A stretch of DNA of 64,000 nt from Microbulbifer sp. GL-2. Lineage in GTDB: Bacteria; Pseudomonadota; Gammaproteobacteria; Pseudomonadales; Cellvibrionaceae. The notes under the pieces are model-generated. The model was not told the origin of the DNA and made no database searches. It saw nothing but the letters and a program-made list of their open reading frames with translations. The translations under genes were made by a program, and so were the position numbers. How positions within the stretch are numbered: the first letter of the stretch is position 1; every line of letters starts with the position of its first letter. Shown one piece after another: positions 1 through 8,732 of the stretch. Location: positions 3,716,001 to 3,780,000 of the forward strand of contig NZ_AP019807.1 of the NCBI RefSeq assembly GCF_007183175.1. The letters run 5' to 3'.

Positions 1-612
1 ATACAAGGCTACGTTTGGCAGTAAAAAACAAGAAGCAATTTACAGTGACGACAGATAACAAACACCAACTGCCGATCGCAGAAAGCCTTCTGAATAGTGA
101 TTTATTTCCGAGCGCTAAAGATCAAGTTTGGACTATTGATATTACGTATATTTAGACTGTGCAGGGCTGGCTGTACTGGGTGGTAGTGATTGATCTCTAT
201 TCACGCTGGATTGTTGGTTGGCATTTAGATCGCCAGATGTAAATGGCCTTAATAAGTCGTGCGTTGATGATAGCTGTCAATTTGCATACACCACCAAAAG
301 GTCTTCTACACTACTCTGATCGAGGCAGCCAGTATGCCAGTCATACTCTGTTGAAGCAGCATGGAATGGTGTGCTTGATGAGCTGCAAGGAAAATTGATG
401 GGACAACGCACCGACTGAACGTTTTTCTAGCAGCCTGAAACGGGAGTGGTTAACGGGGAATCTCTATGCAACAAGAGAGGATGCAATAACCGGTGAGAGA
501 GCCTATATTACTTATCACAACTCACACAGAATGCATAAAGCACTGAGGAATGTAACCCCTATCGAATTTGAGAAGTGTGCTTAGAGAGGTGTCCGGTTGG
601 ACTTGACCACAA
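1..612 (+). mobile_element. Decayed IS3-family element, orfB remnant
   Basis: The sequence is a diverged copy of the 3' two-thirds of the intact IS3-family element at 30622-31851, cut by the window edge. Reading it against that orfB shows the same order of motifs (DITYI region, HSDRGSQYASH region, final GDVAPIEFEKCA-like end). There are in-frame stops, for example TAG at about 153, TAA at 241 and TGA near 398, plus a short deletion around 350. It ends with the same terminal repeat type, gtgtccggttggacttgacc, near 612. It encodes no functional transposase. That it is a relic is clear; its original left end lies outside the window. Confidence 0.9.
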
Positions 613-786
613 TAAAAATAATAGACGTATCTACAGTAGTGACTTGGTGATTAATTTATCGTAGTCTTGATGGTATCTGATTGGTGCTAAATTCATACTG
701 AACTAATCAGAGGTTCCCTAGGGTTTTAAATGGAACCATTGCCAAACAAAACAGGAATAAATAATAATTAAGGCGGTGACACCCTT

Positions 787-1953
787 ATGTTAAGTTTTCA
801 ATTCGATACTACAAAATCCATTATAAGTAGTCCGGGAGGTTTAAGTAGAATCAGTGAAATATGTGATCAGTTGAATATAACCAAGTTGCTAGTGGTAACT
901 GATCCAGGTATTGTAAATTGTGGTTTGGTAGAGAGGCTTAAGGCGCAATTAGATAGTAAATTTTCGGCCATCGTCTTTGCTGAAGTTAATGCTGATCCTA
1001 AAGAGCATGTCGTATTATCAGCAGTAGCTCTGGCAAAGCAGCATAATGTTGATGGCGTAATAGGTTTTGGTGGCGGCAGCTCAATGGATACCGCCAAAGT
1101 TGTCGCTGTTATGATTGATTCGCAGCAACCCCTCGATCAGCTATATGGGCTTGAGCGAGTCCAAGGGAATCGATTACCGCTAGTTTTAATACCTACCACT
1201 GCCGGTACCGGCTCAGAAGTTACACCTATTGCAGTTTTAACAACTGGAGAAACCACCAAAGATGGTATTGTTGCTAAACAGTTGTTGCCGGATGTTGCCT
1301 TATTGGATGCACAATTAACTCTAGGGTTACCAGCTCATGTGACTGCTGCAACTGGTATTGATGCTATGGTACATGCCATAGAGGCTTATACGTCTAAGCA
1401 TAAAAAAAATATCTATTCAGATATGTTGGCTAAGCAGGCCTTGCTATTGCTATCAAAAAATATTGAGCAGGCCACGCACTATGGCGAGGACATTGAAGCA
1501 AGACAAAATATGTTATTAGGCGCCTGCCTTGCAGGCCAGGCCTTTGCCAATGCACCAGTTGCTGCTGTACATGCCCTTGCATATCCATTAGGGGGGCATT
1601 TTCATATACCTCATGGGTTAGGTAACTCTTTAGTGTTGCCACATGTGATGCGCTTTAATCAAAGCGATACAGCCAGGCTTTATTGTGAATTGGCGCCATA
1701 TATTTGTCCAAATATTAATACAGCTCAATCCGATCAAAAAGTGTGCTCTGATCTTATAGCCTTTATTGAGCAGCTAATTGAACAACTAAAATTGCCTCGG
1801 ACCCTAAAACAATTAGATATCGGCGAACATCATTTAGAGATGCTTGCCACCGATGCAATGTTACAAACTCGCTTATTAGTCAATAATCCCAAGCCATTAT
1901 CTCATGATGATGCTCTCCTGATTTATCAGGCCGCTTATGAGGAGGCTTTGTGA
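787..1953 (+). CDS. Iron-containing alcohol dehydrogenase
   Basis: A 388-residue protein of the Fe-ADH (type III) family, cytosolic NAD(P)-dependent alcohol/aldehyde oxidoreductases. The N-terminal Rossmann-like half carries the dinucleotide motif GFGGGSSMDTAK (about residues 93-104). The C-terminal half carries the metal-site histidines in ATGIDAMVHAIEAY and HALAYPLGGHFHIPHG. Length is normal for the family. The next gene, a 4HBT thioesterase, starts on a GTG that overlaps this stop, so the two form a translationally coupled operon. An alcohol/aldehyde plus acyl-CoA pathway is plausible, but the substrate cannot be read from sequence. Family assignment is secure. Confidence 0.93.
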   Translation: MLSFQFDTTKSIISSPGGLSRISEICDQLNITKLLVVTDPGIVNCGLVERLKAQLDSKFSAIVFAEVNADPKEHVVLSAVALAKQHNVDGVIGFGGGSSMDTAKVVAVMIDSQQPLDQLYGLERVQGNRLPLVLIPTTAGTGSEVTPIAVLTTGETTKDGIVAKQLLPDVALLDAQLTLGLPAHVTAATGIDAMVHAIEAYTSKHKKNIYSDMLAKQALLLLSKNIEQATHYGEDIEARQNMLLGACLAGQAFANAPVAAVHALAYPLGGHFHIPHGLGNSLVLPHVMRFNQSDTARLYCELAPYICPNINTAQSDQKVCSDLIAFIEQLIEQLKLPRTLKQLDIGEHHLEMLATDAMLQTRLLVNNPKPLSHDDALLIYQAAYEEAL

Positions 1954-2387
1954 GTAACCAAGCTGCGTTGCGTTCTGATTATGTTTATTTTGAAGAGATA
2001 ACCACTAGGTGGATGGATAATGACGTGTATGGGCATGTAAATAATGTTGTTTACTATTCCTATTTTGACACTATTACCAATAATTTTTTGATTAAAAAAG
2101 GTGGGTTAGATATACAAGACAGCGAGGTCATTGGCTATATAGTAAAATCTGAATGTAATTATGTAGCTGGTATTTCTTACCCTGACAAAATATTCGGTGC
2201 TTTTAGAGTTAATCGAATAGGTAATTCTTCAGTTGAATATGGCCTCGCAATTTTTAAAGAAGAACAAGTAAATGCATGTGCGTATGGTTCTATGACGCAT
2301 GTCTTTGTTAATCGCCATACTGAACAGCCCACGAAAATCTCTGGTCAATTGTTGGAGGCATTACAAAGTGTACTCATTGAGTCCTAA
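1950..2387 (+). CDS. Acyl-CoA thioesterase, 4HBT/YbgC-like hotdog protein
   Basis: A 145-residue single hotdog-fold protein. The segment around residues 20-40 (TRWMDNDVYGHVNNVVYYSYFD) is the classic 4-hydroxybenzoyl-CoA thioesterase signature with the catalytic Asp (D in MDNDVYGHVNN). The expected role is hydrolysis of a short or aromatic acyl-CoA in the cytosol. The start is GTG, overlapping the last codons of the upstream Fe-ADH gene, which supports coupled translation. No other neighbour fixes the substrate. Confidence 0.88.
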   Translation: MSNQAALRSDYVYFEEITTRWMDNDVYGHVNNVVYYSYFDTITNNFLIKKGGLDIQDSEVIGYIVKSECNYVAGISYPDKIFGAFRVNRIGNSSVEYGLAIFKEEQVNACAYGSMTHVFVNRHTEQPTKISGQLLEALQSVLIES

Positions 2388-2942
2388 AGAATTTTTCCAG
2401 CGGGGCTGTATACAATACAGGAAAATATTATGTGTTTGGGCCCTTAATCTGATACCTTTCATTGAGGATTTCTAGGACTGCCATCTACCTAGTTAGATTG
2501 TCTATGTGGAAATTATCCAGCACCCTACCAGCTGGCACTTCCGTGCTATAGGCAAGTGTATTATCTGTTAGGAAAATTTTGGGGTAAATATTTTTATAAT
2601 ATTACTAGTGAAGATCGCCCACGGCCTTAGCAAAGTACAGATGCATGAAAAGTTACTAAATTACACACAACGCTTAAATGGTACGCATTTCATAAAAAGT
2701 CAGCCTGCGTATCGGCTACTCCTTAGGAGTATATTAAGAGGCTCTTACTCTATAATTCGCTGGGATAATTGTTATACTCCCCCCCCTCTAAACTCTGATA
2801 TGGTAATGCTGATAAGTAACAGCAAACGTATTCTATTTTGGGGTGAGGGAGCTGGCAGCTTTACTTTAACAAGCTGTTAGTATCCCATATGTGTATTTTC
2901 CAGGTTCGCGGATATAGTTTCAAACTCAAAGGGGTGCCCGAA
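2388..2942. other. AT-rich gap, no supported gene
   Basis: About 550 bases between the thioesterase and the small membrane protein. A GTG-initiated open frame at 2608-2880 exists, but its translation has no recognisable motif, an unusual Ser/Arg-rich composition and no clear ribosome site. I do not call it a gene. No hairpin or repeat stands out. Confidence 0.5.
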
Positions 2943-3128
2943 ATGAAAAGCTTATGCAAAGTATGCGCTCAAAATAAAATGGGACTCGGTATTGCCTTTG
3001 GTGTAGCCATTGGTATGGGTTTTGGTGCTGCTACGGGTGACATGGTACAAACTATAGGTTTAGGTGTCGCGCTGGGCGTTTTGTTTGGTGCTTTATGGAC
3101 GTGGCGTGTAAAGCGAGAGGTCTGCTGA
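2943..3128 (+). CDS. Small glycine-zipper membrane protein
   Basis: A 61-residue hypothetical protein beginning MKSLCKVCAQNKMG, with one or two hydrophobic glycine-rich stretches (GLGIAFGVAIGMGFGAATG and IGLGVALGVLFGALW). This is the small-xxx-small pattern of glycine-zipper inner-membrane proteins. I chose the ATG at 2943 because a G-rich segment, aaaggggtgcccgaa, lies just upstream, and the longer frame from 2889 would put an unlikely polar extension in front. The Cys-x-x-Cys at the N-terminus is notable. Function unknown. Confidence 0.6.
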   Translation: MKSLCKVCAQNKMGLGIAFGVAIGMGFGAATGDMVQTIGLGVALGVLFGALWTWRVKREVC

Positions 3129-3181
3129 CAGGGCGCTATTTTGATAAACATTCCTGTTAATTTAAATTGAGAAGGAAGATC

Positions 3182-3877
3182 ATGAAAAACCGATTGATGC
3201 GCTTTAGTCTAATGGCAAGTTTTATACTATTTAACACTACAAGCATTGCTGAGAGTGGCAACAAGAGTGCGCCTGAATTGTCAGAATTTGACGTCAACAG
3301 CTTATCATATTCATTCGAGCAAACCCTACCAAATCTTAACAGCGCCTACATTGATTCAAGCCCAGCCGCTAAAGAAGATGGTATTGTGGTTGGCGAACTG
3401 GTAACTGAGGCCGACAGTAAAAATTCTATCATTGAGTTTGCACAGGAGTTAGAGGAAGGTAAGCATGGTGGTTATGATAGTGTGCTTATTTCACATAATG
3501 ACAAGCTTGTCTTTGAATCTTATTATAAGAAAGGCCGGATCAATCTTCCCCATTTCCAAGCGTCAGTAACTAAGTCTTATTTATCGCTAGCGATTGGGAG
3601 AGCAATCCAATTAGGTTACCTGACTATGGCTGACTTAAATAAGCCTATAGTCCACCTTTTAAAAAACCTAGAGCATGAGCGCATTTCTGATGGGGTGGAA
3701 AATATTACGCTTGATCAGGTGATGAGTATGCGTTCTGGGATTAGATTAAGTGATGATCAGCTTAAGCTAATTAGGGGTAATGGCTCAAAAACAAAAGGGT
3801 ATAATATCGCTCAAGCTTTTTTACAATACACTGAGGCTGTTTCATCAGAGTCTCAAATATTTAGATATCAAGATTCT
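3182..3877 (+). pseudogene. 5' half of a secreted serine hydrolase (class C beta-lactamase fold) split by an IS
   Basis: ATG at 3182 follows a good ribosome site (gaaggaag) and encodes a signal peptide ending near SIAES. The frame then continues into a serine-hydrolase domain with the S-x-x-K nucleophile motif SVTK at residues 128-131. It is interrupted after ...FRYQDS by the IS at 3878-5130, which adds a short false tail. The coding sequence resumes in phase at 5136: removing the IS and one copy of the 5-bp target duplication restores ...YQDSDPRITMQVLDS. It was therefore a single gene of about 1.24 kb and is now inactive unless the IS excises precisely. Confidence 0.88.
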
Positions 3878-3938
3878 GATCCTACCCACCAACGACGGAC
3901 ACTCTGTTAAGCGATAAACTACGCAGCAGAGGTGCTCT

Positions 3939-4238
3939 ATGACAAGACCAAATAAACCAACCAAAACCACTCGTAAACAATACCCAGAGGAGTATAGAAA
4001 AGATGCCCTAGCCCTGGCACTCAAGGTCGGAGTAAGCGTTGCCGCTAAACAGCTTGGGTTGCATCCTTCCCAGATTTACGGATGGCGCAGTAAGGCTAAG
4101 CTACATCAGAGCCGAGGAGATTCCGAGAGAGAGCTGGCCACAGAGAATGCTCGACTTAAGCGGCAGCTGGCTGAGCAGGCAGAGGAGCTGGCGATCTTAA
4201 AAAAGGCCGCAGCGTACTTTGCAAAGAGCCTGAAATGA
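3939..4238 (+). CDS. IS3-family transposase OrfA (copy 1)
   Basis: A 99-residue protein. An N-terminal helix-turn-helix (YRKDALALALKVGVSVAAKQ, LGLHPSQIYGWR) is followed by a leucine-zipper-like coiled coil (about residues 65-95, ERELATENARLKRQLAEQ) that mediates OrfA/OrfAB assembly. It binds the terminal repeats of the element. The stop overlaps the orfB start (ATGA), so OrfB can be made by coupling or by frameshifting. Confidence 0.93.
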   Translation: MTRPNKPTKTTRKQYPEEYRKDALALALKVGVSVAAKQLGLHPSQIYGWRSKAKLHQSRGDSERELATENARLKRQLAEQAEELAILKKAAAYFAKSLK

Positions 4239-5101
4239 GGTACGCCTTTATGCAAAAGCACAGGCATGAGTTCAGCATCAAAGTGATGGCCAAGGTGTTG
4301 GGCGTATCTCGCAGTGGGTTTTACGACTGGGTGTCAAGATTGGCCAACCAATCCAAGCACCAGCAGTACCGAATAGAGCTTGATAGCTTGGTACAGCAGC
4401 GTTTTATAGTCAGTAAAGAACGTAGTGGCGCCCCTCGCCTAACGAAGGAGTTGGCTGGTGAGGGGAGTAAATATAATCAAAAAACAATTGCTGCCAGCAT
4501 GCGTCGACAGGGCCTACGGGCTAAAGCAGCCAGGAGATATAAAGCCACAACCTACTCAAAACATGGTCTGCCAGTAGCACCAAACCTGCTTGAGCAGAAC
4601 TTCACTGCTGAAGCGCCGAATCAGAAATGGGCCGGGGATATTACCTACCTGCGAACAGAAGAAGGTTGGTTATATCTAGCTGTAGTGATAGACCTATATA
4701 GTCGGCTGGTTATTGGCTGGGCGATGTCGGAAACGATGACGGCCACATTGGTCTGTGACGCCCTTCAAATGGCGTTATGGCGACGTAAGAAACCTACGAA
4801 TGTTATCGTGCATACTGACAGGGGAAGCCAGTATTGCTCTAAAGATTATCAATCTTTAATTACAGCGTATGATTTGCGGTGCAGCATGAGCGCCAAAGGT
4901 AATTGCTACGATAACGCTTGTGCAGAAACATTCTTCCACTCACTTAAAGTAGAAGCAATCCATGGTAACCGCTTTCCCACAAGGTGCCTCATGCGAGAAA
5001 CCGTATTTGAGTATATAGAGATAGACTACAATCGAAATCGCCTACACAGCGCCAATGGCTATCTCAGCCCTGAGGCGTTTGAGGAACAACTAGTCGCTTA
5101 G
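4235..5101 (+). CDS. IS3-family transposase OrfB, DDE catalytic subunit (copy 1)
   Basis: A 288-residue rve-type integrase-fold transposase. After an N-terminal HTH-21-like segment come the DDE residues in WAGDITYL, HTDRGSQYCS and ETFFHSLKVE, with the C-terminal YIEIDYNRNRLHSANGYLSPEAFE typical of the family. Length and motif spacing are normal, so it is probably active. It differs from copies 2 and 3 at several positions, for example KVMAKV against KAMAKV near the start. Confidence 0.94.
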   Translation: MRYAFMQKHRHEFSIKVMAKVLGVSRSGFYDWVSRLANQSKHQQYRIELDSLVQQRFIVSKERSGAPRLTKELAGEGSKYNQKTIAASMRRQGLRAKAARRYKATTYSKHGLPVAPNLLEQNFTAEAPNQKWAGDITYLRTEEGWLYLAVVIDLYSRLVIGWAMSETMTATLVCDALQMALWRRKKPTNVIVHTDRGSQYCSKDYQSLITAYDLRCSMSAKGNCYDNACAETFFHSLKVEAIHGNRFPTRCLMRETVFEYIEIDYNRNRLHSANGYLSPEAFEEQLVA

Positions 5102-5135
5102 TGGTGTGTCCGTTTTTGATGGGTAGGATCATTCT

Positions 5136-5678
5136 GACCCAAGAATTACTATGCAGGTCCTTGATAGCGTAGTGCCGGGAACAGGTGAGCATTTCATCAA
5201 GACTGAAGTACTGGACAAACTTGGCGTTGCTGTTTACGGTTGGCGAAAAGATATTAATGGTTTACCTATTGCCGAGAGTGGTTCTAGCATTACATCACGC
5301 GATATGCTGAAGTTTGGAGTACTGGTAAACAATGGGGGCCGATGGAAGGGTGAACAGCTGATTTCAGAAGAGTTCTTAGCTAAAGCTACAAGTGATATTA
5401 TTAAACCAACGGAGGATTGGATACCTGATACTTTCAATTATGGATATTTTTGGTATCAAACGGATATGACAATTATAGGTAAAAGCTATGATGTTAAGCT
5501 TGCTTGGGGTGCTGGTGGGCAGTATATTCTAGCGATTAGAGATCTTGATTTGGTTGTTGTTATCACTGGTCATGATAGAGAAGATAAAATAATGACTGAA
5601 GTATCAAAGAAAATCCTACCCCAGTTTGCTGAAAAAAAATCATTATGGAGTCGCAGTAATAGTGATACTAAAAGATAG
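5136..5678 (+). pseudogene. 3' half of the IS-split serine hydrolase
   Basis: Continues in phase from the 5' half at 3182-3877. It holds the end of the hydrolase domain, including LGVAVYGWRKDINGLP, SSITSRDMLKFGVLVNNGG (the usual region where such enzymes test active-site access) and a terminal WGAGGQYILAIRDLDLVVVITG, equivalent to the HxGG/KTG-side strand of the family. The ATG at 5151 is internal to the original gene and not a natural start. On its own the fragment lacks the SxxK nucleophile and cannot be catalytic. Confidence 0.85.
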
Positions 5679-5913
5679 TGCACCTGCTCATATAATTAAT
5701 GGTGGTTCTTCATGTGTTATCGTTGAGCGGCCAATACTTGAGGTGGTTTACTCTGAAAAATAGACTCGAAAAACTAATCATATAATTCGCATAATGAAAA
5801 ATACTTTTCTAGTGATTGGTGTTTGATCTGGTTTCTTTCGCGCGATCTCGCATTCACTTAGGTCGCTCTGTATTAAAAGACAATGAGTTTTTGCGTATCA
5901 TGGAAAGAGAAAC

Positions 5914-7074
5914 ATGAATAATGCTAGAGTTTCAGAGCTGGATTGGTTGAGAGTAATATTAATCCTGGCTGTTTTTTTGCATCATGTATTAATGCCTTTT
6001 AATGGTGATGATTGGCACATAATGAACGGTGAGTCTAGCAAAATACTTGATGACGTCATGGTATATTTTGAACAATTTAGGCTCCCGATATTATTTTTCA
6101 TTGCAGGTGTCGGTAGTGTATTGTTACTCTGTAGGATTAGTCCGGCTCATTTCTTGCGTGATAAGTTTTTACGCTTGTTTATTCCATTAATTGTAGGAAT
6201 GATGATTGTTGTTCCGCCTCAAAACTACATTGAGAATATTGATAAATACGAATCATTTTGGCAAGAGCTCCCACAGCTTGTATTTAAGCTCGATGCGAAT
6301 CACCTTTGGTTTATTGAGTATTTGGTAGTTTTTTCGTTTCTTGCCGTGCCTTTGCAGTTTTTATTACAATCACAGTCAAAAAAATCGATTAAATTGTTTT
6401 TGAAGCGATTGATAAATACACCGAGTGGTTTGTTTGGGGTGGTGTTGGTCTTGATTATTCTTAGGGTGGGACTAAAATTTTACTTTCCTGAGGATGACCA
6501 TAGTATAAATAATCTGTCTTCCTCTTTGTTTTACCTGTTCTTTTTCATTGCAGGTATGGTCTGCATACAGTCACAGGTAGTTTGGATATCGCTCAGCAAA
6601 TATCGGCGAACTAACTTTATGTGGTTAGTTATTAGTTCAATAGCTTTCTACGGGTACTATTACTCCCCAGACTTAAGTGAATATTTGTCATTGCAAGCCC
6701 GTTGGTCAATTTGGTGGTTTGTATGTTGTTTGGTCGCGTGGTCAGCACTGCTTACCCTATTAGGTTATGCTCAGCGTTACCTAAAAAATACACCTAAATG
6801 GCTTAAAGTCAGCAATGAATTGATATATCCATTTTATATTTTTCATCAAACAGTCATAGTTGTGATTGGATATTATGTGATTAGCTGGCCAATTCCTCTG
6901 GTATATAAAGCTATTATATTGCTTGTAAGCGCTCTTTTGATAACGGTAAGTATATGTTTGTTAGCTGTCTATCCATTTAATATGATACGTAGACTTTTCG
7001 GTCTTAAACCAAGAAAAATTAACGTCAGTGATGATATGGCCTATAACAAGTCGCTTCACAGATCAATCCAGTAA
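5914..7074 (+). CDS. Acyltransferase 3 family membrane protein
   Basis: A 386-residue integral membrane protein with about ten hydrophobic segments, starting MNNARVSELDWLRVILILAVFLHHVLMPF. The early R-x10-H pattern (LDWLRV...HHV) is the signature of acyltransferase family 3 (OafA/MdoC type), which moves acyl groups from the cytoplasm onto extracytoplasmic glycans. The gap before it (5679-5913) is AT-rich and probably holds its promoter. The C-terminal tail after residue 365 is cytoplasmic and basic. The acceptor is unknown. Confidence 0.85.
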   Translation: MNNARVSELDWLRVILILAVFLHHVLMPFNGDDWHIMNGESSKILDDVMVYFEQFRLPILFFIAGVGSVLLLCRISPAHFLRDKFLRLFIPLIVGMMIVVPPQNYIENIDKYESFWQELPQLVFKLDANHLWFIEYLVVFSFLAVPLQFLLQSQSKKSIKLFLKRLINTPSGLFGVVLVLIILRVGLKFYFPEDDHSINNLSSSLFYLFFFIAGMVCIQSQVVWISLSKYRRTNFMWLVISSIAFYGYYYSPDLSEYLSLQARWSIWWFVCCLVAWSALLTLLGYAQRYLKNTPKWLKVSNELIYPFYIFHQTVIVVIGYYVISWPIPLVYKAIILLVSALLITVSICLLAVYPFNMIRRLFGLKPRKINVSDDMAYNKSLHRSIQ

Positions 7075-7092
7075 TTGTCTGGTTGTTTATAA

Positions 7093-7593
7093 ATGTTTTG
7101 TTCAACTACTCTCTTTATACACTGGCCTTGCCAGTATATAATTTGCTGGTGGATCGTCTCCGCTTTCCGCGACTGTCTATTTGAGAAAGGAGAGCTAGAT
7201 ATCAAGCCATTTCACTTATCGTTCGTTGTCCCAGACTTAGGAAAGGCAAGGGAGTTCTACGTAAACTTACTTGGTTGTGCTGTAGGCCGAGATACAGGAG
7301 ATTGGATTGATGTCATATTCTATGGACATCAAATTACTATACATCAAGAAAGAGATGGAATGGTAGCCAAGCCTATAGATCACTTCGGCCCATTGTTGGA
7401 GAAGGAACAATGGAGTGAACTGTTAGCTTTATTCAAAGATAATTCGGTCTCATTTGTACTGGAGCCACTGGTAAAAGGTGATAGTTCAGAAAATGAGGCA
7501 GGGAAATTTGTAGTTAAAGACCCAGCGGGCAACTTACTCGAGTTTAAATACTACAATAAGTTTTCTGAAACGGTAGTTACTAATAATATTTGA
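7093..7593 (+). CDS. VOC (glyoxalase/dioxygenase) superfamily protein, start uncertain
   Basis: The recognisable domain begins at KPFHLSFVVPDLGKAREFYVNLLGCAVGR and ends DPAGNLLEFKYY, a two-module beta-alpha-beta-beta-beta VOC fold with metal-ligand-type positions (HLSF His near the start, Glu in LLEFKY at the end). Only the frame from 7093 has a normal ATG, but the first 35 residues are cysteine- and tryptophan-rich and look non-coding. A strong ribosome site, aaaggagag at about 7186-7194, points to a native start at about 7199, where the codon is ATC. Either ATC is used or the original start codon has mutated. It is followed by a csrA relic on the opposite strand. Confidence 0.78.
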   Translation: MFCSTTLFIHWPCQYIICWWIVSAFRDCLFEKGELDIKPFHLSFVVPDLGKAREFYVNLLGCAVGRDTGDWIDVIFYGHQITIHQERDGMVAKPIDHFGPLLEKEQWSELLALFKDNSVSFVLEPLVKGDSSENEAGKFVVKDPAGNLLEFKYYNKFSETVVTNNI

Positions 7594-7734
7594 TAAAGGC
7601 CAGTAGGCAGCTAACATTGAGGACTACTTAGATGGTTAGTTCGAAATCAAATTTTGATGTATTTTTCTGCCCTATAAAGGTAACTTCTATATAGGAGGCT
7701 TGATTGGAGTCTCCTTCTTTGACGTGCTTATTCT

Positions 7735-7920
7735 CAACGACTATCATCGATTTCTTTTCACTTCTTTAAATATACACATTGACCACCTTTACGGTGGGTA
7801 GAGTGGGATTTTGAAACGTGGATGCTCCCTTTACTTGATTTTCCTTCATTTTCAGTGCTGTGAGCGGGGTATGTGTTCCTGCTCATAGGTGTTGACAGCT
7901 CAATGCTTAAGGGCGTACAT
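7735..7920 (-). pseudogene. csrA: csrA pseudogene, copy 1 (highly decayed)
   Basis: Read on the minus strand from ATG at 7920 it gives MYALKH then a stop, where intact csrA has MLILKRR. Further on, T-A-L-K-M-K-E-N-Q-V-K matches the CsrA strand TVLEVKGNQVK, but frames are broken. The flanks match those of the other csrA copies: a paired ggaggcttgattggagtctcc hairpin at its 3' side (about 7697) and the gttttgcttac leader. It is convergent with the VOC gene, like every other copy in the window. Homology is clear only by comparison with the better copies. Confidence 0.72.
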
Positions 7921-7949
7921 GTTTTGCTTACATGGCCATTCCATTTTAT

Positions 7950-8444
7950 TTAATTATTATTGTTAATCCCTAACTTACTGGCGATTAGATAATCTAAACT
8001 ATATCGGCCAGGACCTGTAGTCATTAACCATGCAAATATAATTATATATAAAGTTTGAGGCAAATAAAGAAACCAGCTCATCCAATCCAATGGTCCAATG
8101 CCTTTAGGGATGACATGCTCAATTTCAACAGTAGAGATAGCAACAATCATTGCAATCGTCAGTACAATAGCAACAAGCGTTGAAAAAAGTCCCATTATTA
8201 ATAGCAATCCACCAAAAAATTCTACACAAGCTAAAAATACCGCCATAAATTCATGAAATGGCACTCCTATTTCACTCATCAATTTTATAAGGTCTGCATG
8301 CCTCTCAGGAATAAATAGTTTGTTATAGCCAGATACCGCAAAAAACAACCCCAATGATACTCGTGCAACCAAAATAGGCAACCATTCCCACTTACGATCA
8401 CCAACAAGTAGTTTTTTAATTAAATGTGAAGATTGTGTAAACAT
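7950..8444 (-). CDS. DoxX family inner-membrane protein
   Basis: A 164-residue protein with four hydrophobic segments. The first carries the DoxX-like motif LVARVSLGLFFAVSGYNKLF (about residues 25-44) and later segments read AVFLACVEFFGGLLLIMGLF and TLYIIIFAWLM. DoxX/DoxD proteins are quinone-linked or membrane-stress-associated, but most members including this one have no assigned reaction. It stands alone on the minus strand between csrA-type repeats. Start ATG at 8444. Confidence 0.86.
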   Translation of the reverse strand: MFTQSSHLIKKLLVGDRKWEWLPILVARVSLGLFFAVSGYNKLFIPERHADLIKLMSEIGVPFHEFMAVFLACVEFFGGLLLIMGLFSTLVAIVLTIAMIVAISTVEIEHVIPKGIGPLDWMSWFLYLPQTLYIIIFAWLMTTGPGRYSLDYLIASKLGINNNN

Positions 8445-8552
8445 ACATACCCTCTTACATGACTATATTCTGGTTGTGAATTTTAATTTCAAATACTTGA
8501 TATTCCCTTAACCGCTTCTTGAATCTGTATCTAATAGTGGGGTGGAGCGCGC

Positions 8553-8645
8553 TAGGCTTCTAGTGTTTTGTTTAACTCTCTTCTTCAATCAATAGTCTTG
8601 GCGGTTCTTACTTTTATTTGCTGGGTGTCCAGGATTGTCATTTGA
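8553..8645. repeat. Leader/boundary part of the csrA repeat unit
   Basis: This stretch (gctaggcttctagtgttttg ... ttgctgggtgtccaggattgtc) matches the far end of the csrA leader in the unit at 32335-32820 (tcttcagtcaatagctttgg and then gtgggtctccagaatt) and shares its terminal tgggtgtccagaatt-type motif with the units ending near 26160, 28490 and 30135. No csrA body lies beside it, so it is a detached piece of the repeat. Confidence 0.6.
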
Positions 8646-8732
8646 GTATCACTGCAGCAGCCGGATTTACGAGTCGTGAATCTCTACAGCCAAATCAGCG
8701 CAAGAAGCTCACGACTATCAGCCCGAGTAATC

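Larger units (their letters stand above)
3878..5130 (+). mobile_element. Complete IS3-family element, copy 1 (1253 bp)
   Basis: The ends are gatcctacccaccaacgacg on the left and the inverted counterpart of gatcctacccatcaaaaacg on the right. The element is flanked by a perfect 5-bp direct repeat, attct (3873-3877 and 5131-5135), which is the target-site duplication. It carries orfA and orfB with an ATGA overlap. The encoded proteins are close to, but not identical with, those of the two copies at 19424-20676 and 24171-25423, so this is a distinct insertion. The intact duplication indicates a recent, unrearranged insertion into the serine-hydrolase gene. Confidence 0.95.

Noticed and set aside
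2608..2880. Hypothetical 90-residue protein
   Set aside because: No start signal, no motif, unusual composition.
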